64,000 nt of DNA from Spiroplasma chinense. Lineage in GTDB: Bacteria > Bacillota_I > Bacilli_A > Mycoplasmatales > Mycoplasmataceae. The position numbers were made by a program, and so were the translations under genes. Position 1 is the first letter of the stretch; every line of letters starts with the position of its first letter. Below, in pieces: positions 34,702 through 44,083 of this stretch. The notes under the pieces were generated by a model. The model was not told the DNA's origin. It made no database searches and saw only the letters and a list, made by a program, of their open reading frames with translations. The stretch lies in contig NZ_CP043026.1 of the NCBI RefSeq assembly GCF_008086545.1, forward strand, positions 682,001 to 746,000. The letters run 5' to 3'.

Positions 34702-36546
34702 ATGAAAAATGAGATGATTAGATCAAAGGATTTTGAACTATCTTGATATACTAAGAAAAGTTCAAAATCCTTTTTAAATAAACTTGGTACAAGTTTTGGT
34801 TTTGTAATAATATTAATGCCAATTTTTGGTGTTCTTTTATCAATAGGAAATATAATTGATAACTATAGTGATAATAAAGTTGCTGTTAGTTTATTCAAAA
34901 ATATAGCAGGGGTATTGTTTTCAAATATTGGTATTTGATTCGCTCTTTCGATATGTATTGGATTTACAAAAAATAAAGGTGCTGCTGTATATGCTGCTTT
35001 GATATTTTATTTAGTATTTAATGTTTCGTTAGCAGCATTTATTAAGGTTAATGCAGATGATAGCAGTAGATTTTCAATATTATTTTGACATGATCTTAGA
35101 GTTGCAGTCTATACTACAAACCAATTTGGTGTATTAACTTTTAATACTGGAGTTATTGGTGGGATATTTTGCGGTTCAATAACTGCAATTCTATATAATA
35201 AATTTAAAGATGTAAAACTTGTTAAAGGTCTTGAATTCTTTGCAAAAGAAAAATTTGTTCTTATAATAGTGCCAATTTTTGCATTAATAAGTGCATTTCT
35301 ATTCATGATAATTTGACCAATGATAGGTTATGCTTTAACTTCAGTTGGAACAGGTGTTGCAAAGACACCAATTGGTGTGGATTCATTCATTTTTAGAACT
35401 TTCCAAAGAATGCTTATTCCTTTTGGGTCAAGTCTTCTTTGACAAGCACCAATGTGGTATACAAGTGTTGGTGGAGATTTAGTTCCATATAAAGCACAAT
35501 TATTAGCACAATACCTAGAAAGAACAACAGAAATTCCAAGTGATTTACTAACTCAAATTGCTTTAATTGATGCAAGTAAAGTTGATTTATTGGCAAGTGC
35601 AAATAAAATCATTGGTAATGATAATTTTTCATTAACTATAAGTGAGTGAATTGAAAATACTGGTGAAATTTTTGATAAAAAAGGTGATCAAATTATTTCA
35701 GCTGCAGTTTTAAATAGTAATTATATTACTGTAGCTGATTGTTGAAATGTAGGTCTTAGAATAACCAGATTTTTAACAGCAGGTTTTGTAAATTCAATGT
35801 TTATGTTACCAACAATTGGAGTGGTAATTTACTTTAGAATTGAAAAAAGCAAAAGAAAAGATTATTTTGGTAAATTTTTAGTAGCAATTCTCACTTCATT
35901 CTTACTAGGTATAACAGAACCTGTTGAGTTTATGTTTTGTTATTTAAGTCCCTTGTTCTTCTTTGTGGTTTACGCACCCCTAGTAGGGCTTGCAGGGCTA
36001 TGTACAAGCCTTTTACAAATAAAAATAGGTTCAACTTTTTCCACAGGGTTATTTGACTTTGTTTTTAATGGAATAATACCAACAGTTAATAATCAAGATA
36101 CAAGAATTTGATTATTTCCAATATTATCTATTGTTTTTATTGGAATTGGCTTTGTTGCATCTTATTATTTCTTTAAATTAACAAACTTTGATCCACTTGG
36201 AAGTACAAAAAACCCAAGAAAAGATGCAAGACTTAAAATAATTCAAATGAAAGACTTAATTGGTGGTTGAAAAAATATAGACCAAGTTTCATTTGAAGAT
36301 AATTTATTAAAAGTAAAGTTAAAAAAACAAATCATGTTAGAAAATTATCAACCTTGATTTACTTCTTATAATTCGAATGACAAAATTCTAGAGTTTACTT
36401 TAACTAAGGAAAGTTTACAATTAGCAAAACTCTTTTCTGAAGCTTTTGATGCAAAGATTAGGTTAGAAGTATTTAAAAAACAAGATAAAATTGAGTATAA
36501 AAACCTATTAAAAACTTATTTATTAGAAAAAAAACAAAATCACTAG
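34702..36546 (+). CDS. PTS EIIC, glucose/GlcNAc family, with degenerate EIIB-like tail
   Basis: 614 residues. The membrane EIIC domain (about 20-505) has Gly-Ile-Thr-Glu-Pro-Val-Glu-Phe, the sugar-binding signature of the glucose/N-acetylglucosamine family. The C-terminal portion (about 515-600) aligns with EIIB by Leu-Ile-Gly-Gly-x-x-Asn-Ile. The expected Asp-x-Cys-x-Thr-Arg-Leu-Arg phosphorylation loop is replaced by Ser-Phe-Glu-Asp-Asn-Leu-Leu-Lys, and no Cys is present. Either another EIIB phosphorylates the sugar, or this is a sensor or facilitator. It is the second gene after the coiled-coil protein; its ribosome site is weak. A bidirectional terminator overlaps the stop. Confidence 0.85.
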
Positions 36547-36560
36547 CGATTTTGTTTTTT
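36532..36560. terminator. Bidirectional terminator between PTS gene and coaBC
   Basis: Arms AAACAAAATC and GATTTTGTTT around ACTAGC, with T runs on both strands. It includes the stop codon of the PTS gene. Confidence 0.9.
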
Positions 36561-37732
36561 TAAATTTCATTATGAATTGCTTTTAAAATTTCTTTAGCAA
36601 TTTGATTTTTTAATGAAGCATTAACATCAATAACTTTATTATCTTTTGAAGTTAATATTTTTATTTCGTTATTATCTGATCCAAGTGCAGAAGTAAGGTT
36701 AAGCACTAACATATCCATGTTTTTTTCTTTCATTTTTAAAAATGCTTTATCTAGATTGAAATCATTTGCTAAACTAAAACCTACCAAGTATTGATTTGTT
36801 TTAATTTTTCCAAGTTCGTATAAAACATCAATTGCTCCAGTTAATTCAATTGAAAGATTGTCTTTGTCCATACTTCTTTTTTCTATTTTTTTATCAACTT
36901 GATTTTTAACTTCAAAATCATATAAAGCAGCTGAGCAAATTACAATATCACTTTGATTAAAGTATTTTTTCATTTCTTCTAACATTTTAGGGTTAGTATC
37001 TGCATAGTGGTTAAATTCATTTTCAACATTAATGAAATCTGTATCTCCAAATACAGTTTGAATCTCTTGAAAATGATTTTTAGAGACATCTCTAAGTGAC
37101 ATTCCCATTTTTCCAGAAGAAGCGTTTGTTATATATCTAACTTTATCGATGTAACTTCTAGTTCTTCCAAAATTTAATAATAATTTTTTATTATTAAATT
37201 TTTCAAATCCCATTAAATAATTTTCAACATAATCTACAACTTCTTCTGGTTCTAAAGCTCTTCCGATTCCAACATGTCCACTTGCCATTTTACCAACCTT
37301 TGGTTCAATTCATTCAACTTTTGAAAGTCCAAGTAACTTATCTTTATTTTGTTTTAAAATTGGATTTGCATACATGTTAAAGTTCATACTTGGAAAAAGC
37401 AAGAAAGGAGAAGGAGATGATGCAAAAATTAATGATTCAATATCATTTGCAAGACCGTTTGCAATTTTACCAATGTAATTATAAGTTGCAGGATAAACTA
37501 TTGATAAATCAGATTCCAAAGCTATTTTAATGTGATCGCCAGTTGTGTGTCTATCATAAAATTCTTGTTCAAAAATAGTGTCAAATCTATCAATTCCATC
37601 AAATTTAACAAATTTTTGAGAATTTTCTGAAAGCACTAAATTAACATTATATTTTTTTACTAATAAATCATATAGATCTTTTGATTTAGAGGCAGCTATT
37701 CCACCAGTTACTATTAAATTAATTGTTTTCAT
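36560..37732 (-). CDS. coaBC: Phosphopantothenoylcysteine decarboxylase / phosphopantothenate-cysteine ligase
   Basis: 390 residues, the size of the bifunctional enzyme, joined across a TGA at the domain border. CoaC half: Val-Thr-Gly-Gly-Ile-Ala-Ala, His-Ile-Lys-Ile-Ala, Pro-Ala-Thr-Tyr-Asn (FMN site) and Ser-Met-Asn-Phe-Asn-Met-Tyr. CoaB half: Arg-Tyr-Ile-Thr-Asn-x-Ser-Ser-Gly-Lys-Met-Gly and Ala-Ala-Leu-Tyr-Asp-Phe. It makes 4'-phosphopantetheine for coenzyme A. The usual Gly-Pro-Thr-Arg-Glu segment is Gly-Arg-Thr-Arg-Ser here, and CoaC is diverged. The start at 37732 follows GGAGGT; an earlier Met overlaps it. Confidence 0.92.
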
Positions 37733-37836
37733 AAATACCTCCATTAACAATATGATTTTATAGTTTTTTTGCTAAATAACAATAAGAATTTTTATCAAAA
37801 TAATTAACTAAAATAGAAAATGCCCATTTTAAGTTG

Positions 37837-37875
37837 TATAATTATATTGTTATAAACACGTTTATAACAATATAA
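37837..37875 (+). promoter_or_regulatory. -10 element joined to a 34-base operator-like palindrome
   Basis: TATAAT at 37837-37842 is followed directly by two 16-base perfect arms (37842-37857 and 37860-37875) with core TTATAAAC-AC-GTTTATAA. A dimeric repressor bound here would cover the transcription start. The regulator is not identified. Confidence 0.6.
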
Positions 37876-37883
37876 AGAATAAG

Positions 37884-38007
37884 TCGGGTGAATTAAAGAA
37901 AAGGATGGAGTGTCCGAAAACCTTTAAAATAGCAATTTGAAGAAATTCTTGCTATTTACAGTAAAAAAGAAATTAATATTATGTAAGTTTTACTAAAATT
38001 AATTTCT
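37884..38007 (+). ncRNA. Possible structured RNA with pseudoknot and two hairpins
   Basis: TCGG (37884-37887) can pair with CCGA (37914-37917) while AAAGG (37900-37904) pairs with CCTTT (37921-37925). The pairings cross, as in an H-type pseudoknot. Hairpins follow at 37927-37957 (AAATAGCAA with TTGCTATTT) and 37968-38007 (AGAAATTAAT with ATTAATTTCT). No T-run terminator follows. It matches none of the RNase P, tmRNA, SRP or common riboswitch signatures that I know. Confidence 0.35.
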
Positions 38008-38169
38008 CCATGTAAATACATCACATTAACTTCATGAATATAGAAAAATTAGCTTTACAAATAGTATAAATATGTATAATTTGTGTAAAAATGTAAAATA
38101 ATTTTTAAAAATTAAAAAACTTTTTATATTTTTATGTATAATTATTTTGTATTAGGAGTTGAAAATAAT

Positions 38170-38334
38170 ATGGCAAGTGTTGTTGTACGCGAAGGTGAAC
38201 CAATTGAAAAAGCATTAAAACGCTTTCAAAAAGTTGCAGCGTCTTCTAAAGCAGAAGCTAGAAAACGCGAGTATCACTTAAGTAAAAAAGAAAAACGTAT
38301 TTACAAACAAAAACAAAACAAAAAATTTGGATAA
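38170..38334 (+). CDS. rpsU: Ribosomal protein S21
   Basis: 54 residues, starting Met-Ala-Ser-Val-Val-Val-Arg-Glu-Gly-Glu-Pro-Ile-Glu-Lys-Ala-Leu-Lys-Arg-Phe, the unmistakable S21 N-terminus, with the basic C-terminal tail. S21 is a small-subunit protein near the mRNA start site. The start at 38170 is chosen over a Met twelve codons upstream because it matches the family and follows TAGGAG. Its stop lies in a terminator loop. Confidence 0.97.
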   Translation: MASVVVREGEPIEKALKRFQKVAASSKAEARKREYHLSKKEKRIYKQKQNKKFG

Positions 38335-38350
38335 TTCCAAATTTTTTTTT
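38322..38350 (+). terminator. Terminator of rpsU overlapping the stop codon
   Basis: Arms AAAATTTGGA and TCCAAATTTT around TAAT, then a long T run. Confidence 0.9.
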
Positions 38351-38445
38351 AGCAAATTTGAACAAAACACTATATAATCTTATTGTAATAACTATTTAGA
38401 AGCATTTCTTTTAAATAGTCTTAGAGCAAATGAGGAGATTACAAT

Positions 38446-38970
38446 ATGGCAAAAGCAAATGCGGCAGATTCAAAAAAATCATTAACTGGTTTGAAAAAAA
38501 GTGGATCTAAAGAAAAAATGTCTTCTGGTAAGGCATTAAAAAGACCAGAAGTTTTACCTGAAAAACACAGTAAAGTTAATTTATTAGCTCAATCAAAACA
38601 AATGTTATCAGTTAAAAAAGGTAAAGGTGATATTTCAGCTTTACCAAAAGGTGTTCAAGATTCAGTAAAAAACAAAGAAAGAATTGAATCTATCATTAAT
38701 TCAGGAGTATACGAAAATAACGTTGAAGCTCTTAAAAAAAGATATGACATTGATGGTAAACCATTAACATTAAAAAGAGCACAAGCTCTAACTGAAGAAA
38801 GAAATGTATTTTTCGCAGCAAACAGAAAAAAATCAGGTTCTTCAAGTTCATTACCACCAAAAACATCAAAAGCAAACGTTGCAACTAAAAAATCAGCTAC
38901 AGCAAAATCAACTGCTAAACCAGCTGCTAAAAAAACAGCAACAACAGCTAAAAAAACAACAAAAAAATAA
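38446..38970 (+). CDS. Basic Lys/Ala-rich protein with histone-H1-like tail
   Basis: 174 residues, extremely basic. The middle part (about 60-125) could be a small helical domain. The C-terminal 45 residues are repeats of Lys, Ala, Thr and Ser such as Ala-Lys-Lys-Thr, like histone H1-type or other nucleic-acid-binding tails in bacteria. There is no signal peptide or membrane segment. GAGGAG precedes ATG 38446. A DNA- or RNA-binding role is likely from composition only. It is monocistronic, with its own terminator, between rpsU and ruvA. Confidence 0.8.
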   Translation: MAKANAADSKKSLTGLKKSGSKEKMSSGKALKRPEVLPEKHSKVNLLAQSKQMLSVKKGKGDISALPKGVQDSVKNKERIESIINSGVYENNVEALKKRYDIDGKPLTLKRAQALTEERNVFFAANRKKSGSSSSLPPKTSKANVATKKSATAKSTAKPAAKKTATTAKKTTKK

Positions 38971-38972
38971 TT

Positions 38973-38999
38973 AATTACACAAAAGTGTAATTTTTTTTA
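38973..38999 (+). terminator. Terminator
   Basis: Arms AATTACAC and GTGTAATT around AAAA, then a T run. Confidence 0.92.
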
Positions 39000-39035
39000 T
39001 TTTTATGACGATAGTTATATTGAGGAGGTATACGT

Positions 39036-39590
39036 ATGTACTACTTAAATGCAAAAATTATCGACATAAAAAACAATCACATTTTGATTGAATGTAACAA
39101 TATAGGATATTCAGGAAGATTAATAGGGGAAATTAAAGATTTAATTGTAAATACTTCAAAGAAATTCTATTTTTATCATTTATTAAACGAATATACAGAT
39201 CAATATATTTTCTTTGATAATGAAAAAACTATGAAAATTTCAAAGACCTTATTAACAATAAAGAAATTTGGTATTAAGAGTTTATGTGAAATATTTGATA
39301 AATTTTCATATGAAGAATTTATCAAAATTCTTGAAAATAAAGAACTTTCAATATTGGTTAATAACACAAAAATTAGCGAAACCATGGCAAAACAAATACT
39401 ATTTACAATCACTAATAAACATTTAAATAATGAATATAGTAAAAAACAAATGGATGTAATAAATTCTCTTCATAATTTAGGTTATAAAATTTCAGATATT
39501 TATAAAGCAGTATCATTAATTGATAACTCTTTAAAAACAGATGTATTACTTAGAGAGGCTATTGTTAAATTAAATGAAATTAAAAATTAA
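39036..39590 (+). CDS. ruvA: Holliday junction branch migration protein RuvA (divergent)
   Basis: 184 residues, near RuvA length. Residue identity with well known RuvA is low: the N-terminal OB-type domain is recognisable (Tyr-Tyr-Leu-Asn-Ala-Lys-Ile with a later Gly-Tyr-Ser-Gly), but the helix-hairpin-helix Gly-x-Gly motifs are poorly kept. The C-terminal domain ending in Leu-Arg-Glu-Ala-Ile is typical for the RuvB-binding part. The strongest evidence is the overlap with ruvB by 17 bases. RuvA tetramers hold Holliday junctions. An AGGAGGT ribosome site precedes ATG 39036. Confidence 0.82.
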   Translation: MYYLNAKIIDIKNNHILIECNNIGYSGRLIGEIKDLIVNTSKKFYFYHLLNEYTDQYIFFDNEKTMKISKTLLTIKKFGIKSLCEIFDKFSYEEFIKILENKELSILVNNTKISETMAKQILFTITNKHLNNEYSKKQMDVINSLHNLGYKISDIYKAVSLIDNSLKTDVLLREAIVKLNEIKN

Positions 39591-40521
39591 CGAAAATAGA
39601 CCTAAAAATTTTGAAGAATTTGTTGGTCAATCAAATATAGTTGAAAATTTAAAAGTTTATATTCATTCTGCAAAGGTTCGTAAACAAAGATTAGATCACA
39701 TGTTATTTAATGGAAATAGTGGTCTTGGAAAAACAAGTCTAGCTTATTTAATAGCTAATGAAATTAAATCAAATATTTTAGTATTAAATGGCACTTCACT
39801 ACAAAGAGCAAGTGACATCATTTCACCTTTAACTAGTTTAAAAGATGGAGATATTCTTTTTATTGATGAAATACATGCAATGTCAAAAGAAGTATTCGAA
39901 GTTCTCTATCCAGTGTTAGAAGACAATAGTTTAAATGTAATTGTTGGAAAAGAATATAACTCAAAAGTTGTAAATATTAATTTAGCTAATTTTACTTTTA
40001 TTGGAGCTACAACTGAAATAAATAAACTTAGTGAACCGTTTATAAATAGATTTCCTATCAACTTTTTATTTCAAAGTTATACAAATAACGAAATAGCTAA
40101 AATATTAAAATTAAATTCTATAAAAATGAATATAGATTTAAAAGACGAAGTAATAGAATTTCTTTCAACACATTGTAAAAACAATCCAAGAATAAGTATA
40201 AATATTTTAAAAAGAATTTATGACTATATTATTTTTAACAATCCTTTGGTTATTGACATTGATTATATTAAGAGGGTATTGGTAACTTTAAATATATTTC
40301 AATTTGGATTAAACAAAAGAGATATTGAATATTTAAAGTTATTAAAAGATAACAATTTTATTGGTATAGAAACTTTGAAACAAATGCTTAATGTTTCTAT
40401 TTCTGTAATTCTAAATCATATTGAACCAACCTTATTAAATGAAAAATTGATTTTAAAAACTTTAAAAGGTAGAACTTTAACTAAAAAAGGACTTGAATAT
40501 CTATCTCAATTAACCATTTAA
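39574..40521 (+). CDS. ruvB: Holliday junction DNA helicase RuvB
   Basis: 315 residues. Arg-Pro-Lys-Asn-Phe-Glu-Glu-Phe-Val-Gly-Gln is the RuvB N-terminal signature. Walker A is Gly47-Asn-Ser-Gly-Leu-Gly-Lys53-Thr54. Walker B is Leu-Phe-Ile-Asp-Glu-Ile-His, and sensor 1 is Gly-Ala-Thr-Thr. The C-terminal winged helix includes Gly-Ile-Glu-Thr-Leu and ends with Leu-Thr-Lys-Lys-Gly. This hexameric motor drives branch migration with RuvA. No ruvC is nearby; mollicutes generally lack RuvC and use RecU. Terminal Asn/Lys richness reflects base composition. Confidence 0.95.
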   Translation: MKLKINENRPKNFEEFVGQSNIVENLKVYIHSAKVRKQRLDHMLFNGNSGLGKTSLAYLIANEIKSNILVLNGTSLQRASDIISPLTSLKDGDILFIDEIHAMSKEVFEVLYPVLEDNSLNVIVGKEYNSKVVNINLANFTFIGATTEINKLSEPFINRFPINFLFQSYTNNEIAKILKLNSIKMNIDLKDEVIEFLSTHCKNNPRISINILKRIYDYIIFNNPLVIDIDYIKRVLVTLNIFQFGLNKRDIEYLKLLKDNNFIGIETLKQMLNVSISVILNHIEPTLLNEKLILKTLKGRTLTKKGLEYLSQLTI

Positions 40522-40594
40522 AGTATTGTCACATATAAACCATTTTAATGAGCTAAATTTTGTTATATAATTATTAAATATGTGAGGTACTTTT

Positions 40595-41470
40595 ATGAAA
40601 CTTGGTTTATTTCATCCTTCTGAATTCTTAAAGGATAACAAAAAAGAATATAGAGAAGCTGTAGAATTTTTTAAACAAAAAGGTTTTAATGTAATTGAAC
40701 CTGATGAAAAAAGTAAAAAATATACAACTAATGTTGCGTTAGCATTTGAATTTAATAAAATGATCAAAAGAAATCCAGAAGTTATTTTACCAACTTACTG
40801 TTTAGAAAATACAAATTCAATATTGGAATTAATTGACTATAAAGGTATAAGAAAAACTAAAACTACGTTCTTTGGAAACTCTTATGTAACAACAATTTTA
40901 AATGCAATAGTTTCAAAAACTAATAATAGTGTATTTTATGGTCCAAATCTTATTAGACAATTTAGTTCTCCTGAAAGAGAAACTACTTATATTGATTTAG
41001 TGGACAATTTAACAAATTCTATAATTGAAAAGGGTGAGTTTGACGATGACAATAAACTTATCAATGATTGAAAATTTGAAGGTACTGGAACTGTTAAAGG
41101 AATATTATTTGGTGGTGAAATTGAATCATTGATTAAAATGTGAGATTCTCAATACATGCCAAAACTAAATTCAAATAATGTTGTATTTATTGATGGCATT
41201 CCTGATGATATTTACGAAGTAGAATCTATTTTAACTTTTTTACAACACAAACAAGTTTTTTCAAAACCTAAAGCTATAATTTTTGCAAAAGCTTTAATTG
41301 ATAATGAACTTTTAAAAGAAAAAGTTGCAGAAAAGTTAGATAAAAAATCTAAAGTTAAATTTGTATATGGAGTTGATGGAATGTTTAGTGATGAAGTTAC
41401 AATACTTAAATTAAATGCACCAATAACAATTGATTTTGAGAATAAAAAGATAACTCAAAAAAATAAATAG
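40595..41470 (+). CDS. S66-family peptidase homologue (LD-carboxypeptidase/MccF type), possibly inactive
   Basis: 291 residues. The fold is recognised from Phe-Phe-Gly-Asn-Ser-Tyr-Val-Thr, the nucleophile-elbow equivalent with Ser, and Gly-Ile-Leu-Phe-Gly-Gly-Glu, the region of the catalytic Glu. The C-terminal motif that normally carries the catalytic His (Asp-x-Gly-His) reads Val-Asp-Gly-Met-Phe-Ser-Asp here, with no His. S66 enzymes trim peptidoglycan tetrapeptides or cleave microcin-type compounds. A wall-less cell has no peptidoglycan, so a recycling role is unlikely. GTGAGGT precedes ATG 40595. Confidence 0.8.
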
Positions 41471-41480
41471 AACATATAAT

Positions 41481-41513
41481 AACACACATTTACATTAATG
41501 GGGTGTTTTTTTT
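41481..41513 (+). terminator. Terminator
   Basis: Imperfect arms AACACACATT and AATGGGGTGTT, then a run of eight T. Confidence 0.8.
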
Positions 41514-41565
41514 GTAAAAAATAGTGTATAATATAGGAAATGTTTATAAGAGAAGAGGCATAAAA

Positions 41566-42108
41566 ATGGAAAAAAAGGTTTACAATTTATCAGAAACTAG
41601 TTTAGGTAAAATTACTTTTATGGATGGTACAGTATTTATTTCTGTAACATTTGTAGCTGATAGCGGGGAAAAAATTAACGAAGTAATATTAGTTCCTTCA
41701 ATTGAAGATGGAATTAGAAAATTCCCAGGTTTCTTTATGGAACTAGGTTTCAAATATGTACAAGATAAATTAACATTCCACAACAGAATAATTGAATGAA
41801 TGGGTGAAAACTGATTTGAAAATGGTATTAAATCATTCCAAAAAGAAATGGCTGAAGTTCATGGTTTCCCAGATTTCTTAAGTATGGATCCAATGGAATG
41901 AGTTAAATCAGAACCTGAAATGGTTCCGTTGATTCTTGTTCACATTGCAAGTAGATTCACAAACGGTTACTTAAAACTACCTGGTTCAATTAGAGATTTA
42001 GAAATTTCTGTTAGATTTGTTAAAAATGTTCTTGCAATTAACTTCTGAGAAGAAGGGAACCCAGTTCCTAAAATTCAAGGAATGCATACAAACACTCCAA
42101 GAGGTTAA
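41566..42108 (+). CDS. Hypothetical protein
   Basis: 180 residues, family unknown. The N-terminal half is beta-rich (Thr-Val-Phe-Ile-Ser-Val-Thr-Phe-Val), the centre has an aromatic cluster with TGA-coded Trp, and it ends Thr-Pro-Arg-Gly. There is no signal peptide, membrane segment or catalytic motif. The start at 41566 follows AGAGG; a Met fourteen codons earlier lies at the promoter, TATAATATAG, and is unlikely. Monocistronic, with terminators on both sides, and codon use like a well expressed gene. Confidence 0.8.
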
Positions 42109-42119
42109 AAATAATTTAC

Positions 42120-42149
42120 AATACATTCTTTATAAGAATGTATTTTTTT
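42120..42149 (+). terminator. Terminator
   Basis: Arms AATACATTCTT and AAGAATGTATT around TAT, then a T run. Confidence 0.92.
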
Positions 42150-42185
42150 ATTTGTTATAATTTTATTAGTAAGTGAGGAATTTAA

Positions 42186-43244
42186 ATGAACCTAAAAGCA
42201 TTAATAAGAATTAACATGTCTATAATAGCTGTTTCACCAACTAGTTTTTTAGTGGCTTGTAATTCTAACTCAAGTACTATTGGTCACTTTGAAATGAATC
42301 ATAACTTAGCTTATGAACAAATGTTTGATAATTACAAAATAATACCAGTTTTAGAAGAAAAACAAGAAAGCAATAGTGGGAGTGAAGATGTAACTCAAAC
42401 TCACTCTAAATTATTTGTAAATAACGATAAATTACAATTAAACTGTAATAATTTTGTTTGTGATAACTTATCTATTGAATATAGCGGGAAACAATTTACA
42501 AATGATATGTATAATTTTACAAATAGTAATATTGAATTTTCTGAAATTAAAAAAGCTCAATTTGCAATGGATTATTTAGCAAGTAAATATAATTTAATTC
42601 CTGATACAACAAATCAAGAAAATATTATTTACGATCTAAAAGATAAAGGATTAATTGTTGATTATAATTCTTCACAATATTCATATCAACAAATTAACGA
42701 AGAAAAAGAACTTGTTTTAACGAGTTCTGCAAATGTTAATTATGAAGTCGATGGACTTGATTGAGATAGTTTAGACTTTTATGATATTAATAACAAGTTT
42801 TCTTTAGACATTTTAAACTTATTAGTAAATAATAATGAAGTAGATAACCAATATAAAGCAAATATTGGAGAAATTAAACAAAACAACGATATTGATAATA
42901 GTGAAAATAATGAAGCTGAAATTGAAAAGAAATATGTACTAAATATTACAGTTTCCGAAAAGAATCTTAATAATGTACAAAATATTTTAAAAGTTATTTT
43001 AAATAACGTTGATAAAAATTTAAACTTTAAAATGACAGAAATTGAAGAAGAAAATCCAGGGGTTGGAGAAGATGAAAACCAAACTTCAAATGAAGTTAAA
43101 TATGAATATATTGCAGATCTTCAAAATAAATTTATAATGGATAAATATTTATTATCTAGAATTTCAATAAGCACAGTTAAAGAAATTGAAACACCAAATC
43201 CTGATGAGGATGGTTCAAAAGGAGAAAATACAAATGATTTTTAA
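42186..43244 (+). CDS. Lipoprotein, first of an overlapping pair
   Basis: 352 residues. The signal is Met-Asn-Leu-Lys followed by a hydrophobic run and lipobox Phe-Leu-Val-Ala-Cys25. The mature part is rich in Asn, Asp, Glu, Ser and Ile, with acidic low-complexity stretches around residues 235-255 and 285-300. No known domain is recognised. A GTGAGGA ribosome site precedes ATG 42186. Its end overlaps the start of the next lipoprotein by 11 bases, and the second gene's GGAG ribosome site lies inside this gene, so the two are made together. Only one TGA Trp was noticed. Confidence 0.82.
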
Positions 43245-44052
43245 AAAGTTATTACCGTTTTTGACTAGTTTAAATGTTATTGCTTCTTCAACATCAACTT
43301 TAGTTGCTTGTGAACCAATCGAAACTTTTCCTTCTGTAAATATTTCAACATCTATTGATATCTTAAATGAACTATTTTCAAAAGATCCAATTGAAACAGC
43401 TCATTTTGAGTATTTAGAATACATTAATGGTTTTTTTGAACATGTAGGTTTTAATGATAGTTTATCTGTTAAAAAAATTACAAGTTCAAGCCCAGAATCA
43501 ATTAATGTTGATGAAAATTCATCACAATTTGAAAGAGATAGAAATAGTTATTACAATGCACTTGCAACCATTTATGGTCCTAAAGTTTATTCAAATACTT
43601 TTGACTTTACAGCTATGGGATTTATTATTGAAAATATTTTTATAGATGATTTTACATTTATACAAGAAAATAACGATTTAAAAATTAACTTAAGTTCAAC
43701 TATGGCTATTACAGTTTTAAAAGGGTGAAAAACTGTTGGAAAAGTTTTGATGGAAGTTAAAGATGATAATAATTCAAATGAATTAAAATCACTAATGTTT
43801 TTAAATAGATGAATCCAATCTATTTTCCCAAGTTTTAAAGTTTTAAAAATAGATGAAAACAATAATTTCATTGTTGATAGAGGTTTTTTAAATTTTTCAA
43901 CAGATAATTTAATCTCTACAGTTTTAAAAAACCAATCAGTTTTAAAAGGTTTAAATTTAACAAATGATAGTTTTGATTTTGAAAAATTAAGTACTGATAA
44001 TGAGTTTACAATTTTGGGTAGAAAATATTTAATAGATGATAGTGAAAATTAA
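43234..44052 (+). CDS. Lipoprotein, second of an overlapping pair
   Basis: 272 residues, lipobox Leu-Val-Ala-Cys26 after a Lys-Lys hydrophobic signal. The start at 43234 is selected by AAAGGAG ten bases upstream; in-frame Met codons further upstream belong to the overlap with the 42186 gene. The mature domain is Asn/Ser/Asp-rich with Phe-rich beta-type segments. No family is recognised. Co-expressed with its overlapping neighbour, possibly forming a surface pair. It ends in a strong bidirectional terminator. Confidence 0.85.
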
Positions 44053-44083
44053 AAGTTCGTGGATAACCACGAACTTTTAATTT
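44046..44083. terminator. Bidirectional terminator, 17-bp perfect stem
   Basis: Perfect arms containing AAAAGTTCGTGG and CCACGAACTTTT around ATAA. It overlaps the stop codons of both converging genes (44050-44052 and 44077-44079). Confidence 0.92.

Larger units (their letters stand above)
37733..38169. other. 437-base intergenic region with palindrome and structured RNA candidates
   Basis: This gene-free stretch lies between divergent coaBC and rpsU. It holds a promoter-like TATAAT (37837-37842), a long palindrome (37842-37875), a possible pseudoknot (37884-37925) and two hairpins (37927-37957, 37968-38007). Then comes an AT-rich stretch with several -10-like sequences, including TATAAT at 38137-38142, which suits rpsU. 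A 17-codon frame from ATG 37905 has no proper ribosome site. Confidence 0.6.

Noticed and set aside
36547-37750. coaBC as two separate genes
   Set aside because: Both halves are in the same frame and joined by a TGA Trp; length equals the bifunctional enzyme.
37905-37964. Short ORF or transposase remnant in the coaBC-rpsU gap
   Set aside because: Seventeen or so codons with an AAGG too close to the ATG and no recognisable transposase motif.
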